Origin: Actinomadura luteofluorescens
GTDB taxonomy: Bacteria; Actinomycetota; Actinomycetes; Streptosporangiales; Streptosporangiaceae
Direction of reading: 5' to 3'
Assembly: GCF_013409365.1 (NCBI RefSeq)
Contig: NZ_JACCBA010000001.1
Location: 3,162,001-3,226,000 of the forward strand
Length of the DNA stretch: 64,000 bases
In this document: in pieces, positions 51,190 to 59,185 of the stretch
Position numbering within the stretch: the first letter of the stretch is position 1
Layout of the letters: each line of letters begins with the position of its first letter
The notes under the pieces: model-generated
Database searches by the model: none
What the model saw: only the letters and a program-made list of their open reading frames with translations
What the model was told of the DNA's origin: nothing
Program-made: the position numbers and the translations under genes

Positions 51190-51825
51190 CTAGGCGCGGG
51201 CCATCTCGAAGAACTTGCGGACGGTGGCGCGCGTGCGTTCCGTGCCCACGCTCTCCACCATCGCGGTGAGGTGCTCCGCGCCGAGAACGGCCAGGAGCGC
51301 GTGCGCGGCGGCCTCTCCGTCCGGGACGGCGTCGCCGCGCTGGTCGAGCAGGATCGTCAGATGCCGGTGCCAGAAGCCGTAGGCGCCGATCCGGTACCGG
51401 GCGCCCGGCGAAGCGGTCTCCGACATGCGGACCAGCGAAAGATGGTCGAGCACGTAGTTCAGGTAGGCGTCCGCGAAGGCGTGCAGCCGCTCGGACGGGG
51501 CCACGACCGCGCCCTCCTCCCCCGGGCCCAGGGGAGACGGCCCGGACAGGATCGCATCCTGGAGTTCGCGTTCGCGTTCGTTCAGGAGCGCGACGGCGAG
51601 GCCCGCCTTGTCGCCGAACCGGCGGAAGAGCGTGCCCTTGCCGACGCCCGCCTCGGCGGCGACGGCGTCCATCGAGACCGCCTCCACCCCGTGCCGGGCA
51701 AAGAGGGCGGCAGCGGCATCCAGCACCTTCACGCGGTTGCGAGCGGCGTCGGCGCGCTCCTTGGGCGGCGGGGTCCGCATCAACTCCAGATCGACGCGCC
51801 TCGCACCGGCCGGGCGACGGTCCAT
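51190..51825 (-). CDS. TetR-family regulator
   Basis: A 211-residue repressor. The HTH (about 25-70) reads RVKVLDAAAALFARHG, then MDAVAAEAGVGKGTLFRRFGDKAGL. The C-terminal domain (YLNYVLDHLSLVRMSETAS) is of the TetR_C type seen in regulators of oxidative or drug responses. ATG at 51825 (or 51828) is chosen after ggggaggag. A perfect 12-bp palindrome lies 28 bases upstream. It is divergent from the kinase gene, the only adjacent candidate target besides itself. Confidence 0.85.
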   Translation of the reverse strand: MDRRPAGARRVDLELMRTPPPKERADAARNRVKVLDAAAALFARHGVEAVSMDAVAAEAGVGKGTLFRRFGDKAGLAVALLNERERELQDAILSGPSPLGPGEEGAVVAPSERLHAFADAYLNYVLDHLSLVRMSETASPGARYRIGAYGFWHRHLTILLDQRGDAVPDGEAAAHALLAVLGAEHLTAMVESVGTERTRATVRKFFEMARA

Positions 51826-51852
51826 CATCGCCTCCTCCCCTGACATTCAACC

Positions 51853-51864
51853 GGACTATAGTCC
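51853..51864. promoter_or_regulatory. 12-bp perfect palindrome, TetR operator candidate
   Basis: ggactatagtcc, fully self-complementary, located just upstream of the TetR start and about 120 bases before the divergent kinase gene. Confidence 0.6.
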
Positions 51865-51982
51865 CATTAGCTGCCCGCGGCCACCATCGCTTGATCACCC
51901 GCTTTGCCGACCGCATACCATCGTTGGCCATAGTCTTGCGGAACGGTCCTGGGACGATGCGGAACTACGGGGAGCGAGTGGT

Positions 51983-53791
51983 GTGACGGACAGGACGATG
52001 CCGGACGCCCATCCGCTGCTGTCGGGGGACCCGGATGAGCTCGGCGGTTACGAGATCCTGGGTCGCCTCGGCGAGGGCGGGCAAGGCGCGGTCTTCCTGG
52101 GGCGCCCGCGCGGCGAGGCCGGAAGCAGCCGCCCCGACGACCTCGTCGCGATCAAGCTGCTGCACGGCAGGCTCGCGGGGGACGAGTCCGCCCGCGCGCG
52201 CTTCGTCCGGGAACTGGAGGTCGCCAAGCGCGTCGCGCGCTTCTGCACCGCGCAGGTCCTGGACGCCGACGTCGCAGGCGACCAGCCCTACATCGTCAGC
52301 GAGTACGTGCCCGGCCTGTCGCTGTTCCACATCGTGCGGGCGGAAGGTCCGCGCCGGGGCGGCGCCCTGGAGCGGCTCGCGGTAGGCACTCTCACCGCGC
52401 TCACGGCGATCCACCAGGCCGGGATCGTGCACCGCGACTTCAAACCGCGCAACGTCATGATGGGCCCGGACGGCCCACGCGTCATCGACTTCGGCGTGGC
52501 GCGCGCGCTGGGCGCCGCAGGCGAGACGCAGAACGTCGGCACCCCCGCCTACATGGCCCCGGAGCACTTCACCGGCGACCAGGTCGGCCCTGCGGCCGAC
52601 ATGTTCGCCTGGGGCACGACCATGGCGTTCGCCGCCACGGGACGTCCCGCGTTCGGCAACGACGAGATGGCCACGGTCATGCAGCGGATCCTGACCGGCG
52701 AGCCGGATCTCGGCGACCTGCCGAGCCCGATGCGCGAACTCGTCCTCGCGTGCCTGGCCAAGGAGTCCTCGCTGCGCCCGACCGCCCGCGAGGCCCAGGA
52801 GCGGCTGGTCGGCGCGGCCAGCGGCGCGCCCGGCGGCGCGGTCGGTGGCGCGGTCGGTGGCGCGGTCGGTGGCGCGGTCGGTGGCGCGGTCGGCGGCGCA
52901 CCCGGTGGCGCACCCGGTGGCGCACCCGGTGGCGCGGTCGGCGGCGCGGCCGGGGCGGTGTTGCCGCGTGAGCAGACGGCCCCGCAGCCGCGTCCGTTCG
53001 CAGAGCAGACACCGCCTCCGAGCGGCCACGGCGGCCAGGAAAGCCACGGTCACGGTGCGCCGGCGATGCCGCCGCCGCTTCCTCCGGCACCGTCCAACGA
53101 CCACGGGTCGGACGGCCGGGGACGCGGACGGCTCGCCATTCCGATCGCGGCGGCCGTGGCGGTGGCGTTGGTCATCGCGGGCGGCGCCGCGTGGGCCGCG
53201 ACACGGCCGAGCGGCGACAAGGGCCGGTCCACCTCGGCGTCCGACGAGAACCATGGCGTAGGGGGCGACACCGGCTCCGCGAACGGCGCGGCCGGCGGCC
53301 CCCAGAACCCGGCGAAGACGAAACCAGGACAGCCGAAGCCCGGAAAGAGCGGGAGCCCCGCGAACCCCACCGCGTCCCCGAAACCGGGTTCGCCGAAGCA
53401 GCCCGGTGGGTCGACCCCCACCAGGGGCACCGGCGGCGGCACTTCGACGCCTCCCAAGGAACCGCCCAACAAGTACACGCCGCAGTCCGCGTGCAACAGC
53501 GGCGGCAAGGGGAGCGGGTACTACGTCCTGCGCTCCATGAACGTGTCCGGCGGCGTCGCCTACCTGCTCTACAGCAACTCCACCAAGTACAACTGCGCCG
53601 TCACCATCAAGTCGAAGCACGTCGGCACGAAGTCACCGGTCTCCGCCTGGGTCCAGAAGAAGGGCGGAGGCGCCGTCAGCGACAGCGGCTCGTTCGCCTG
53701 GTACGCGGGGCCGGTCTACGTGAGCGCGCCCGGGACGTGCGTCCGCTTCGGCGGCAACGGCGGTACGGCCCCCTACGGCAACTGCGGCTGA
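51983..53791 (+). CDS. membrane Ser/Thr protein kinase with SapA-like outer domain
   Basis: A 602-residue receptor-type kinase. The catalytic domain (about 20-275) has the Gly-loop GRLGEGGQGAVFLG, K58, HRDFKPRN (150-157), DFG (169-171) and GTPAYMAPE (186-194), so it should be active. A GGAV/GGAP repeat linker (281-325) leads through a proline-rich segment to one transmembrane helix (about 384-406). Outside follows a Ser/Pro/Gly-rich linker and a compact C-terminal domain (502-602) with four cysteines (504, 538, 586, 601) and a YAGPVYVSAPGTC motif like Streptomyces spore-associated protein A. GTG at 51983. It is followed by two hairpins. Confidence 0.87.
   Translation: MTDRTMPDAHPLLSGDPDELGGYEILGRLGEGGQGAVFLGRPRGEAGSSRPDDLVAIKLLHGRLAGDESARARFVRELEVAKRVARFCTAQVLDADVAGDQPYIVSEYVPGLSLFHIVRAEGPRRGGALERLAVGTLTALTAIHQAGIVHRDFKPRNVMMGPDGPRVIDFGVARALGAAGETQNVGTPAYMAPEHFTGDQVGPAADMFAWGTTMAFAATGRPAFGNDEMATVMQRILTGEPDLGDLPSPMRELVLACLAKESSLRPTAREAQERLVGAASGAPGGAVGGAVGGAVGGAVGGAVGGAPGGAPGGAPGGAVGGAAGAVLPREQTAPQPRPFAEQTPPPSGHGGQESHGHGAPAMPPPLPPAPSNDHGSDGRGRGRLAIPIAAAVAVALVIAGGAAWAATRPSGDKGRSTSASDENHGVGGDTGSANGAAGGPQNPAKTKPGQPKPGKSGSPANPTASPKPGSPKQPGGSTPTRGTGGGTSTPPKEPPNKYTPQSACNSGGKGSGYYVLRSMNVSGGVAYLLYSNSTKYNCAVTIKSKHVGTKSPVSAWVQKKGGGAVSDSGSFAWYAGPVYVSAPGTCVRFGGNGGTAPYGNCG
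52823..52957 (+). repeat. 12-bp tandem repeat in kinase linker
   Basis: About eleven in-frame 12-bp units encode Gly-Gly-Ala-Val or Gly-Gly-Ala-Pro, in blocks of Val-type, three Pro-type and again Val-type. Unit number may vary between strains without shifting the frame. Confidence 0.85.
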
Positions 53792-53820
53792 CGCTCAGCG
53801 CCGGGCCTGCGGGAAACCCG

Positions 53821-53878
53821 GGCCCGGCATGAGCCGGGCCTGACATGAACAAGGCCACCCTCGCGCCTGGGGTGGCCT
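53821..53878 (+). terminator. double hairpin after kinase gene
   Basis: Two perfect stems: 8 bp (53821-53828 with 53833-53840, 4-base loop) and 9 bp (53852-53860 with 53870-53878). The second ends in ctgtgtct. They can also terminate the convergent DUF397 operon. Confidence 0.65.
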
Positions 53879-53941
53879 GTGTCTCCTGCGGAGGTCGGGT
53901 CGACGTTCGGGTGCACCGGTGCCGACCCGGCCGCTGCTGGA

Positions 53942-54196
53942 TCAGTTACGGGAGGCGATGAGATGGTCGAAGTCGCCGTCCTTGGCTCCAAGGATGAGCG
54001 CTTCTATCTCGGGGCGGGTGTAGATGAGGGCCGGACCCTCGGGATGGCGGGAGTTGCGCATCGCCACCTGCCCACCGGGCAGTTCGGCGATTTCCACACA
54101 GTTCCCCTGGGAATTGCTGCGCCGGGACTTCAGCCATCGTGCTCCGAGGAGCTCGGCGGCCGACATCCCGTTGTCGTAATCGGTCTGGAGCATCAT
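53942..54196 (-). CDS. DUF397-domain protein
   Basis: An 84-residue protein with the DUF397 signature: W-L-K-S-R-R-S-N-S-Q-G-N-C-V-E-I-A near residues 21-37, VAMRNSRHPEGP and FDHLI at the C-terminus. It is coupled by a 4-base overlap to the XRE/DUF5753 gene. This pairing is characteristic of actinomycete development-linked loci (WhiJ type), in which the small protein is thought to modulate the DNA-binding partner. Confidence 0.9.
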   Translation of the reverse strand: MMLQTDYDNGMSAAELLGARWLKSRRSNSQGNCVEIAELPGGQVAMRNSRHPEGPALIYTRPEIEALILGAKDGDFDHLIASRN

Positions 54197-55059
54197 GTCT
54201 CTCTGAGAAGATCACCGAGAAGCTCGACGGTGCGCTCCGGGGTCGCACTGTCGACACACAGGCGTTCCATCGCCTGCAGGTAGGTGTCGACGTCGTCGCG
54301 CTTGTCCAGGTACATCGCGCCGGTGAGGTTCTCGACGTAAACCACGTCCGGCAGATCCTGCTCGGGAAAGCGCAGGATCGTGAAGGCGCCCCCCTCGGCC
54401 GCGTGGCCTCCGAACCTGAACGGCATGATCTGGATGGTGACGTTGGGCAGCTTCGACATCTCGATGAGGTGCTCGAACTGGCCCCGCATCACTTCCGGTC
54501 CGCCGATGGGGCGCCGCAGCGCCCCCTCGTCCACAACGGCCCACAGGCGCGGCGCTTCCGCGCCCGTGAGGCGTTCCTGACGCTGCAGGCGCAGCTCCAC
54601 GCGCTGGTCGATCTCGTGTTCGGCGGCCCCGGCGTTGCCCAGGCGGATCACCGCACGCGCATACCCCTCCGACTGCAGCAGTCCCGGGACGAACTGCAGT
54701 TCATATGTGCGGATCAACGCCGCCGACTCCTCCAGGCCCACATAGGTCTGGAACCAGCCGGGCAACACGTCGTTGTACCGGTGCCACCAACCGGGGGTGT
54801 TGGCCTCCCGCGCAAGCTGTAGCAGCGCCTCGCGTTCCGTCTTGTCGCCGACGCCGTACAACGTGAGCAGGTCGTCCACGTCTCGTTCTTTGAAGCTGAC
54901 CCTGCCGAGCTCAAGACGGCTGATCTTCGACTCCGACGCGCGGATGACGTAGCCGGCGTCCTGACGGGTCACGCCCTTCTGCTCGCGCAGACGGCGAAGC
55001 TGCGACCCGAGCAGGATCCGACGGACCGTCGACCCGCTTCCCGGCGTCTCTGGAGTCAC
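54193..55059 (-). CDS. XRE-family regulator with DUF5753 (WhiJ-like)
   Basis: A 288-residue regulator. The HTH (about 13-68: LGSQLRRLREQKGVTRQDAGYVI, SKISRLELGRVSFKERD) leads into DUF5753 (WFQTYVGLEESAALIRTYE, VPGLLQ, VENLTGAMYL). GTG at 55059 lies 6 bases after gggagg; the longer start is a TTG at 55065. It forms an operon with DUF397 and lies divergent from the RsbW-like ATPase gene, the full WhiJ-type set. It shares clear family resemblance with the lone copy at 37.7 kb. Confidence 0.9.
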   Translation of the reverse strand: MTPETPGSGSTVRRILLGSQLRRLREQKGVTRQDAGYVIRASESKISRLELGRVSFKERDVDDLLTLYGVGDKTEREALLQLAREANTPGWWHRYNDVLPGWFQTYVGLEESAALIRTYELQFVPGLLQSEGYARAVIRLGNAGAAEHEIDQRVELRLQRQERLTGAEAPRLWAVVDEGALRRPIGGPEVMRGQFEHLIEMSKLPNVTIQIMPFRFGGHAAEGGAFTILRFPEQDLPDVVYVENLTGAMYLDKRDDVDTYLQAMERLCVDSATPERTVELLGDLLRET

Positions 55060-55285
55060 GCCCAACCTCCCGGCTATTCGGCGGACAGCGAACCTAGTGT
55101 GCCACTGGCCTCAGCGTCCTGCGGTTACCTCCGATCTCCCGCGTGCGATCCGCGTCGGCCCACACCCTCACGACGCGGATGCACGTGCATTGGGCCTTGC
55201 ATTCGCACGCTACGATGCGCAGGATAACGCACGAGACTTCCGAGCCACGGCTGCACAACGAGATCACTCTGCGGGGTCCGGTGGA

Positions 55286-55903
55286 ATGACGTCACGCCAC
55301 GCGCACGACGACACGCGGTGGGAGCTCGGCCCTCTCGCGGGGCCGGACGACCCACGGGCCCAGGCTGGGCACTCGACGCCCGTCCCGGAGGCCTTCGACC
55401 TGCCGCCGCGCCTGGACACCGCCGTCACGGCGCTGACGGAGCTCCGGGGCTCCACCGTCTCGTTCCTCGTCGAGCCCGATCCGGAATCGGTCACCGAGGC
55501 CCGGCACTTCGCGATCTCCAGGCTGGCCGAGTGGAGCCTGTCCGAGCTCGCCGACGACGTCGGCCTCGTCGTCTCCGAGCTGGTCACCAACGCGCTGCGG
55601 CACAGCGGGAAGGCCGCCGGCGGGCGGCCGGGCGACGACGTGCACCGCGAGGGCGTGTACGACGACCCGGCCGACCCGCTCGGCTCCGCGCCGACGGCCA
55701 TCCGGCTGCGCCTCGGGCACGAGGGACCGTGGCTGCTCTGCGGGATCATGGACGCGAGCCGGACGGCGCCCCGCCGCAAGGAACCCGACTACATCGCCGA
55801 GACCGGACGCGGCCTGCACCTCGTCGAGTCGTTCAGCGTCCGGTGGGGGTGGCGCGCCCTCGCGCACGGAAAGGTCGTCTGGGCCCTCTTCCGGTCCCCC
55901 TGA
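55286..55903 (+). CDS. RsbW-like ATP-binding protein (anti-sigma kinase family)
   Basis: A 205-residue HATPase_c protein. Residues about 62-200 hold the GHKL fold: N-box DDVGLVVSELVTNALRHSG, G1-like CGIMDASRTAP (a degenerate DxGxG) and G2-like ETGRGLHLVESFSVRWGW. Such proteins phosphorylate STAS anti-anti-sigma factors or act as partners in XRE/DUF397 systems. ATG at 55286; upstream frames lack coding bias. Divergent from the XRE gene and 119 bases before a STAS gene, both plausible partners. Confidence 0.82.
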   Translation: MTSRHAHDDTRWELGPLAGPDDPRAQAGHSTPVPEAFDLPPRLDTAVTALTELRGSTVSFLVEPDPESVTEARHFAISRLAEWSLSELADDVGLVVSELVTNALRHSGKAAGGRPGDDVHREGVYDDPADPLGSAPTAIRLRLGHEGPWLLCGIMDASRTAPRRKEPDYIAETGRGLHLVESFSVRWGWRALAHGKVVWALFRSP

Positions 55904-55926
55904 CGGACACGATCGAATCCGCGGGC

Positions 55927-55949
55927 GTAACAGCGCGCGACCGGGGTAA
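55927..55949 (+). promoter_or_regulatory. possible SigB-type stress promoter before STAS gene
   Basis: GTAA (55927-55930), a 13-base spacer and GGGTAA (55944-55949) resemble the GTTT...GGGTAT pattern of actinobacterial SigB-like sigma factors, some 75 bases before the STAS start. The -35 match is partial. Confidence 0.4.
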
Positions 55950-56022
55950 CAAAATAGTTCCCCCGACGAGGCCCTAGAACTTCTCCAGGGTTGGACGAGG
56001 CGAGGGGCAGAGAGGAGCACCG

Positions 56023-56376
56023 GTGGACTTCGCCGTCGAGCATCGCGTCGAGAAGGGCCTCACGGTCGTCAAGATCAGCGGTGAGATCGACGTCTTCACC
56101 AGCCCCCGCCTGCGCGAGTCCCTGCTGGAGATCATCGACAGTGGCGGCTCGCACCTGGTCATCGACCTCGGCGAGGTGACCTTCCTGGACTCCACGGGCC
56201 TGGGCGTGCTCGTCGGGATCTACCACCGGCTGCGGGCACGTGACGGCTCGATGTCGTTCATGGGCGTCAACGACCGGGTGCGGCGCGTCTTCCACGTCAC
56301 CCAGCTCACCAAGATCTTCGTCCTGCACCGGTCGCTGGAGGACGCGATCGCGGCGCACGAGGCCGCCGCGCCCTGA
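56023..56376 (+). CDS. STAS-domain anti-anti-sigma factor
   Basis: A 117-residue RsbV/SpoIIAA-like protein. The strand VVKISGEIDVFTSP and the phosphorylatable serine in FLDSTGLGVLVG (about S57) are intact, so it can switch between states that bind or release an anti-sigma kinase. The adjacent RsbW-like ATPase is the natural partner. GTG at 56023 follows agaggag. Confidence 0.92.
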   Translation: MDFAVEHRVEKGLTVVKISGEIDVFTSPRLRESLLEIIDSGGSHLVIDLGEVTFLDSTGLGVLVGIYHRLRARDGSMSFMGVNDRVRRVFHVTQLTKIFVLHRSLEDAIAAHEAAAP

Positions 56377-56430
56377 GCCCCCGCGCTCGCTCATCCCTCT
56401 TCGCCCGCCCTCGCCCCCTTTCTCTGGTGC

Positions 56431-56442
56431 GAGTTATCCACA
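56431..56442 (+). promoter_or_regulatory. DnaA-box-like motif upstream of M16 operon
   Basis: GAGTTATCCACA, identical over 12 bases to 5520-5531, with a perfect TTATCCACA core (56434-56442). It lies 126 bases before the first peptidase start, on the same strand relative to the gene as the mtnP copy. Confidence 0.4.
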
Positions 56443-56567
56443 GTTTCCGTCGGCGCTCCCCGCGCCGGGCGCACCCGGTACGGTGAGACCGAGATCAAGC
56501 CCGCCGCCTGGGAGGCCTCCCGACGCGCGCGGTGCTGTCCGGCCCATCGAACGGACGGGAGCGCTCC

Positions 56568-57824
56568 GTGGCAGAACAGCCGCTGCATGAGCACACGCTC
56601 GGCAATGGCCTGCGCGTGGTGGTCTGCGAAGACCACGTCGTACCACTGGCCGCCGTGAACATCTGGTACGGGGTGGGCTCGCGGCACGAGCGGGCCGGCC
56701 GCACCGGCCTCGCGCACCTCTTCGAGCACCTGATGTTCCAGGGGTCGGCGAACGTCGCCGAGGGCGAGCACGCCGCCCTGCTGGAGAGCGCCGGCGCCGC
56801 GTTCAACGCCAGCACGTCCTTCGAGCGCACGAACTACTACGAGACGGTGCCGGTCAGCCACCTGGAGCTCGCGCTCTGGCTGGAGGCCGACCGGATGGGC
56901 ACCCTCCCCGCCTCGCTGACCCAGGCCAACCTCGACAACCAGCGCGACGTGGTGAAGAACGAGCGGCGCCAGCGCTACGACAACCAGCCCTACGGGACGG
57001 CCTTCGAGCGCCTATGCGCGCTGACGTTCCCAGAGGGGCACCCCTACGCGCACACCCCGATCGGCTCCATGGAAGATCTGGACGCCACCACCCTCGACGA
57101 CTGCACCGACTTCTTCGCCACCTGGTACGCGCCGGGCAACGCCGTCCTGTCCGTCGTCGGCGACGTCGACCCGGAGAAGACGCTGGAGGCGGTCGAGCGC
57201 TACTTCGGCGGCCTGCCGGCCGGGCCGGAGCAGCCCGCCGCGCGCCCCGGCGGGCTCGACCCGCTGACCGGCGTCCGCGGCGAGACGCTCGACGAGGAGG
57301 TCCCCTCCCCCGCCTACTTCGCGATGTTCCCGCTCCCCACCGACGGCGGCGACGACATCGAGGCGGCCGAACTCGCGGTCGAGATCCTCGGCGGCGGCTC
57401 CGGCTCCCGCCTCTACGACCGGATGGTGCGGCGCGACCAGATCGCCACCGAGGTGTGGGCCGGGGTCACCCGGCTCGCGTCCGGCCAGTCCCTGGCGATC
57501 GTGGACGCCGTCGGCCCGCAGCCCGAGAAGATCGCGGCCGTACTGGACGAGGAGCTCGAACGGTTCGCCGCGCACGGCCCCGACGCCGACGAGACCGCCC
57601 GCGCCACCGCCCAGGCCGAGCGCGGCTTCCTGGAGCAGACCGAGACGGTGACGGGCCTCGCCAACGCGCTGTCGCAGAACGCGACGCAGTTCGGCGACCC
57701 GTCCCGGACCTTCACCGCCCCCGGCCGCGCCGCCGCGGTCACCGGGGACGCGATCAAGGAGATGGCGGGCCGCTGGCTGGCCCCGGGCGCCCGCACCGCC
57801 CTGACCTACGGAGGCACCTCGTGA
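56568..57824 (+). CDS. M16 zinc metallopeptidase, catalytic subunit
   Basis: A 418-residue insulinase-family (M16B) peptidase. The inverted zinc motif HLFEH gives H50, E53 and H54, with the distal glutamate in the downstream NERRQRYDNQPYG region; both half-domains of the clamshell are present. GTG at 56568 after gacgggag. Its stop overlaps the next gene's GTG, so the two subunits are made together, as in heterodimeric M16 enzymes. It lacks a signal peptide, so it is cytoplasmic, probably degrading small peptides. Confidence 0.9.
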   Translation: MAEQPLHEHTLGNGLRVVVCEDHVVPLAAVNIWYGVGSRHERAGRTGLAHLFEHLMFQGSANVAEGEHAALLESAGAAFNASTSFERTNYYETVPVSHLELALWLEADRMGTLPASLTQANLDNQRDVVKNERRQRYDNQPYGTAFERLCALTFPEGHPYAHTPIGSMEDLDATTLDDCTDFFATWYAPGNAVLSVVGDVDPEKTLEAVERYFGGLPAGPEQPAARPGGLDPLTGVRGETLDEEVPSPAYFAMFPLPTDGGDDIEAAELAVEILGGGSGSRLYDRMVRRDQIATEVWAGVTRLASGQSLAIVDAVGPQPEKIAAVLDEELERFAAHGPDADETARATAQAERGFLEQTETVTGLANALSQNATQFGDPSRTFTAPGRAAAVTGDAIKEMAGRWLAPGARTALTYGGTS

Positions 57825-59185
57825 GCAGCGGCCTTGCACTGCAGCCCCGCCCCGTCCCCGGGCCCGTCCCGGCCTGGGCGTTCCCGGCCGGCACCGCGGG
57901 CCGCGTCCCGGCCGGCCCCGCGACGCTGCGCTGCGACCTGCCCGGCCGCCGGCTCGCCGCCGTCCGCCTCGTCCTGCACGCGGGGGCGGGCCGCGAGCCG
58001 TCCGGCCTCGACGGCGTCGCGACGCTGGCCTCCCGCGCGCTGCTGGAGGGCACCGAGCCCGGCGGCGGCACCGCGCTGACCGCCGCGTTCGAGCGGCTCG
58101 GCGCCAGCCTCTACGCGCACGCCGACCTGACCGCCCTGCGCATCGCGCTGGACGTCCCGACCACGCGGCTCGGCGCGGCCCTCGACCTGTTCTCCTCGGT
58201 GGTGCGCCGCCCGGCCCTCGACGACGCCGACGTCCGGCGCCTGGTCCGCGAGCGCCTGGAGGAGATCGCCCAGGAGGACGCCGACCCCGGCACCCGCGCC
58301 ATGCGCGAGCTGCGCGCCGTCCTCTTCCCCGCGGAGGCCCGCGCCTCCCGCCCGACGGGCGGCACCCCCGACTCGGTCGGCGCGCTGCAGGGCTCGCACG
58401 TCCGCGACTTCTACGGTTCCGTGGTCCCCGCCGAGGCGACCGCGGTCGTCGCCGGCGACCTCGCCGGCACGGACGCCGATGGCGCCCTGGCCGCCGCCCT
58501 GGAAGGCTGGGCGGGCTCCGCCGCGCCGCTCCCGACCGCCGACCGGGTCCTGCCCGAGTCCGCCGCCCGCATCGTCGTGGTCGACCGCCCCGGCTCCGTG
58601 CAGACCTACCTCAGCTTCGGCCACGGCGTCCCCGACCGCTCCCATCACGACTGGCCGTCCCTGATGGTCGCGTCGCACGTCCTGGGCGGCGGCCTCACGT
58701 CCCGCCTCAACGCCGTGCTGCGCGAGGAGAAGGGCTACACCTACGGCATGCGCGCCGGCCTGCTCCGCATGCGGCACTGCGGCGTGTTCATCGCCCAGGG
58801 CGCCGTCCACACCGAGGTCACCGCCGACGCGGTCGCCGACGCCCTCACCGAGCTGCGCGGCGTCGTGTCCCGCGGCATCGACGCCGAGGAGCACGGCTCG
58901 TCCGTCCGCGCCCTGGCCGACCGCGCCCCCGCCGAGTACGAGACGGCCCGCGCCGTCGCCGCCGAGCTGGCCGACGTGTCCGCCAACGGCCTGGGCGCCG
59001 ACTACCCGAGCGCCTACCTGGCCGCGGTCCGGGCCTCCACCCCCGACGGCGTGGCCCGCGCCTACCGCAAGCACATCGACCCCGAAGCCCTCACCATCAT
59101 CGCCGTAGGCGACGCCGCCCAAATCCGCGAGCCGCTGGAAAAACTCGCCTACGCCCCCGTCACAGTCACCTCCAAGGAGACCTGA
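57821..59185 (+). CDS. M16 family protein, non-catalytic partner subunit
   Basis: A 454-residue M16 homologue. The segment corresponding to the zinc site reads ASRALLEGT, so the HxxEH triad is absent. The C-terminal substrate-binding element R-x(n)-Y is kept (LNAVLREEKGYTYGMRAG). This division matches heterodimeric M16 proteases in which one chain binds zinc and the other supplies the R/Y pair. GTG at 57821 overlaps the upstream stop by 4 bases. Confidence 0.87.
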   Translation: MSSGLALQPRPVPGPVPAWAFPAGTAGRVPAGPATLRCDLPGRRLAAVRLVLHAGAGREPSGLDGVATLASRALLEGTEPGGGTALTAAFERLGASLYAHADLTALRIALDVPTTRLGAALDLFSSVVRRPALDDADVRRLVRERLEEIAQEDADPGTRAMRELRAVLFPAEARASRPTGGTPDSVGALQGSHVRDFYGSVVPAEATAVVAGDLAGTDADGALAAALEGWAGSAAPLPTADRVLPESAARIVVVDRPGSVQTYLSFGHGVPDRSHHDWPSLMVASHVLGGGLTSRLNAVLREEKGYTYGMRAGLLRMRHCGVFIAQGAVHTEVTADAVADALTELRGVVSRGIDAEEHGSSVRALADRAPAEYETARAVAAELADVSANGLGADYPSAYLAAVRASTPDGVARAYRKHIDPEALTIIAVGDAAQIREPLEKLAYAPVTVTSKET

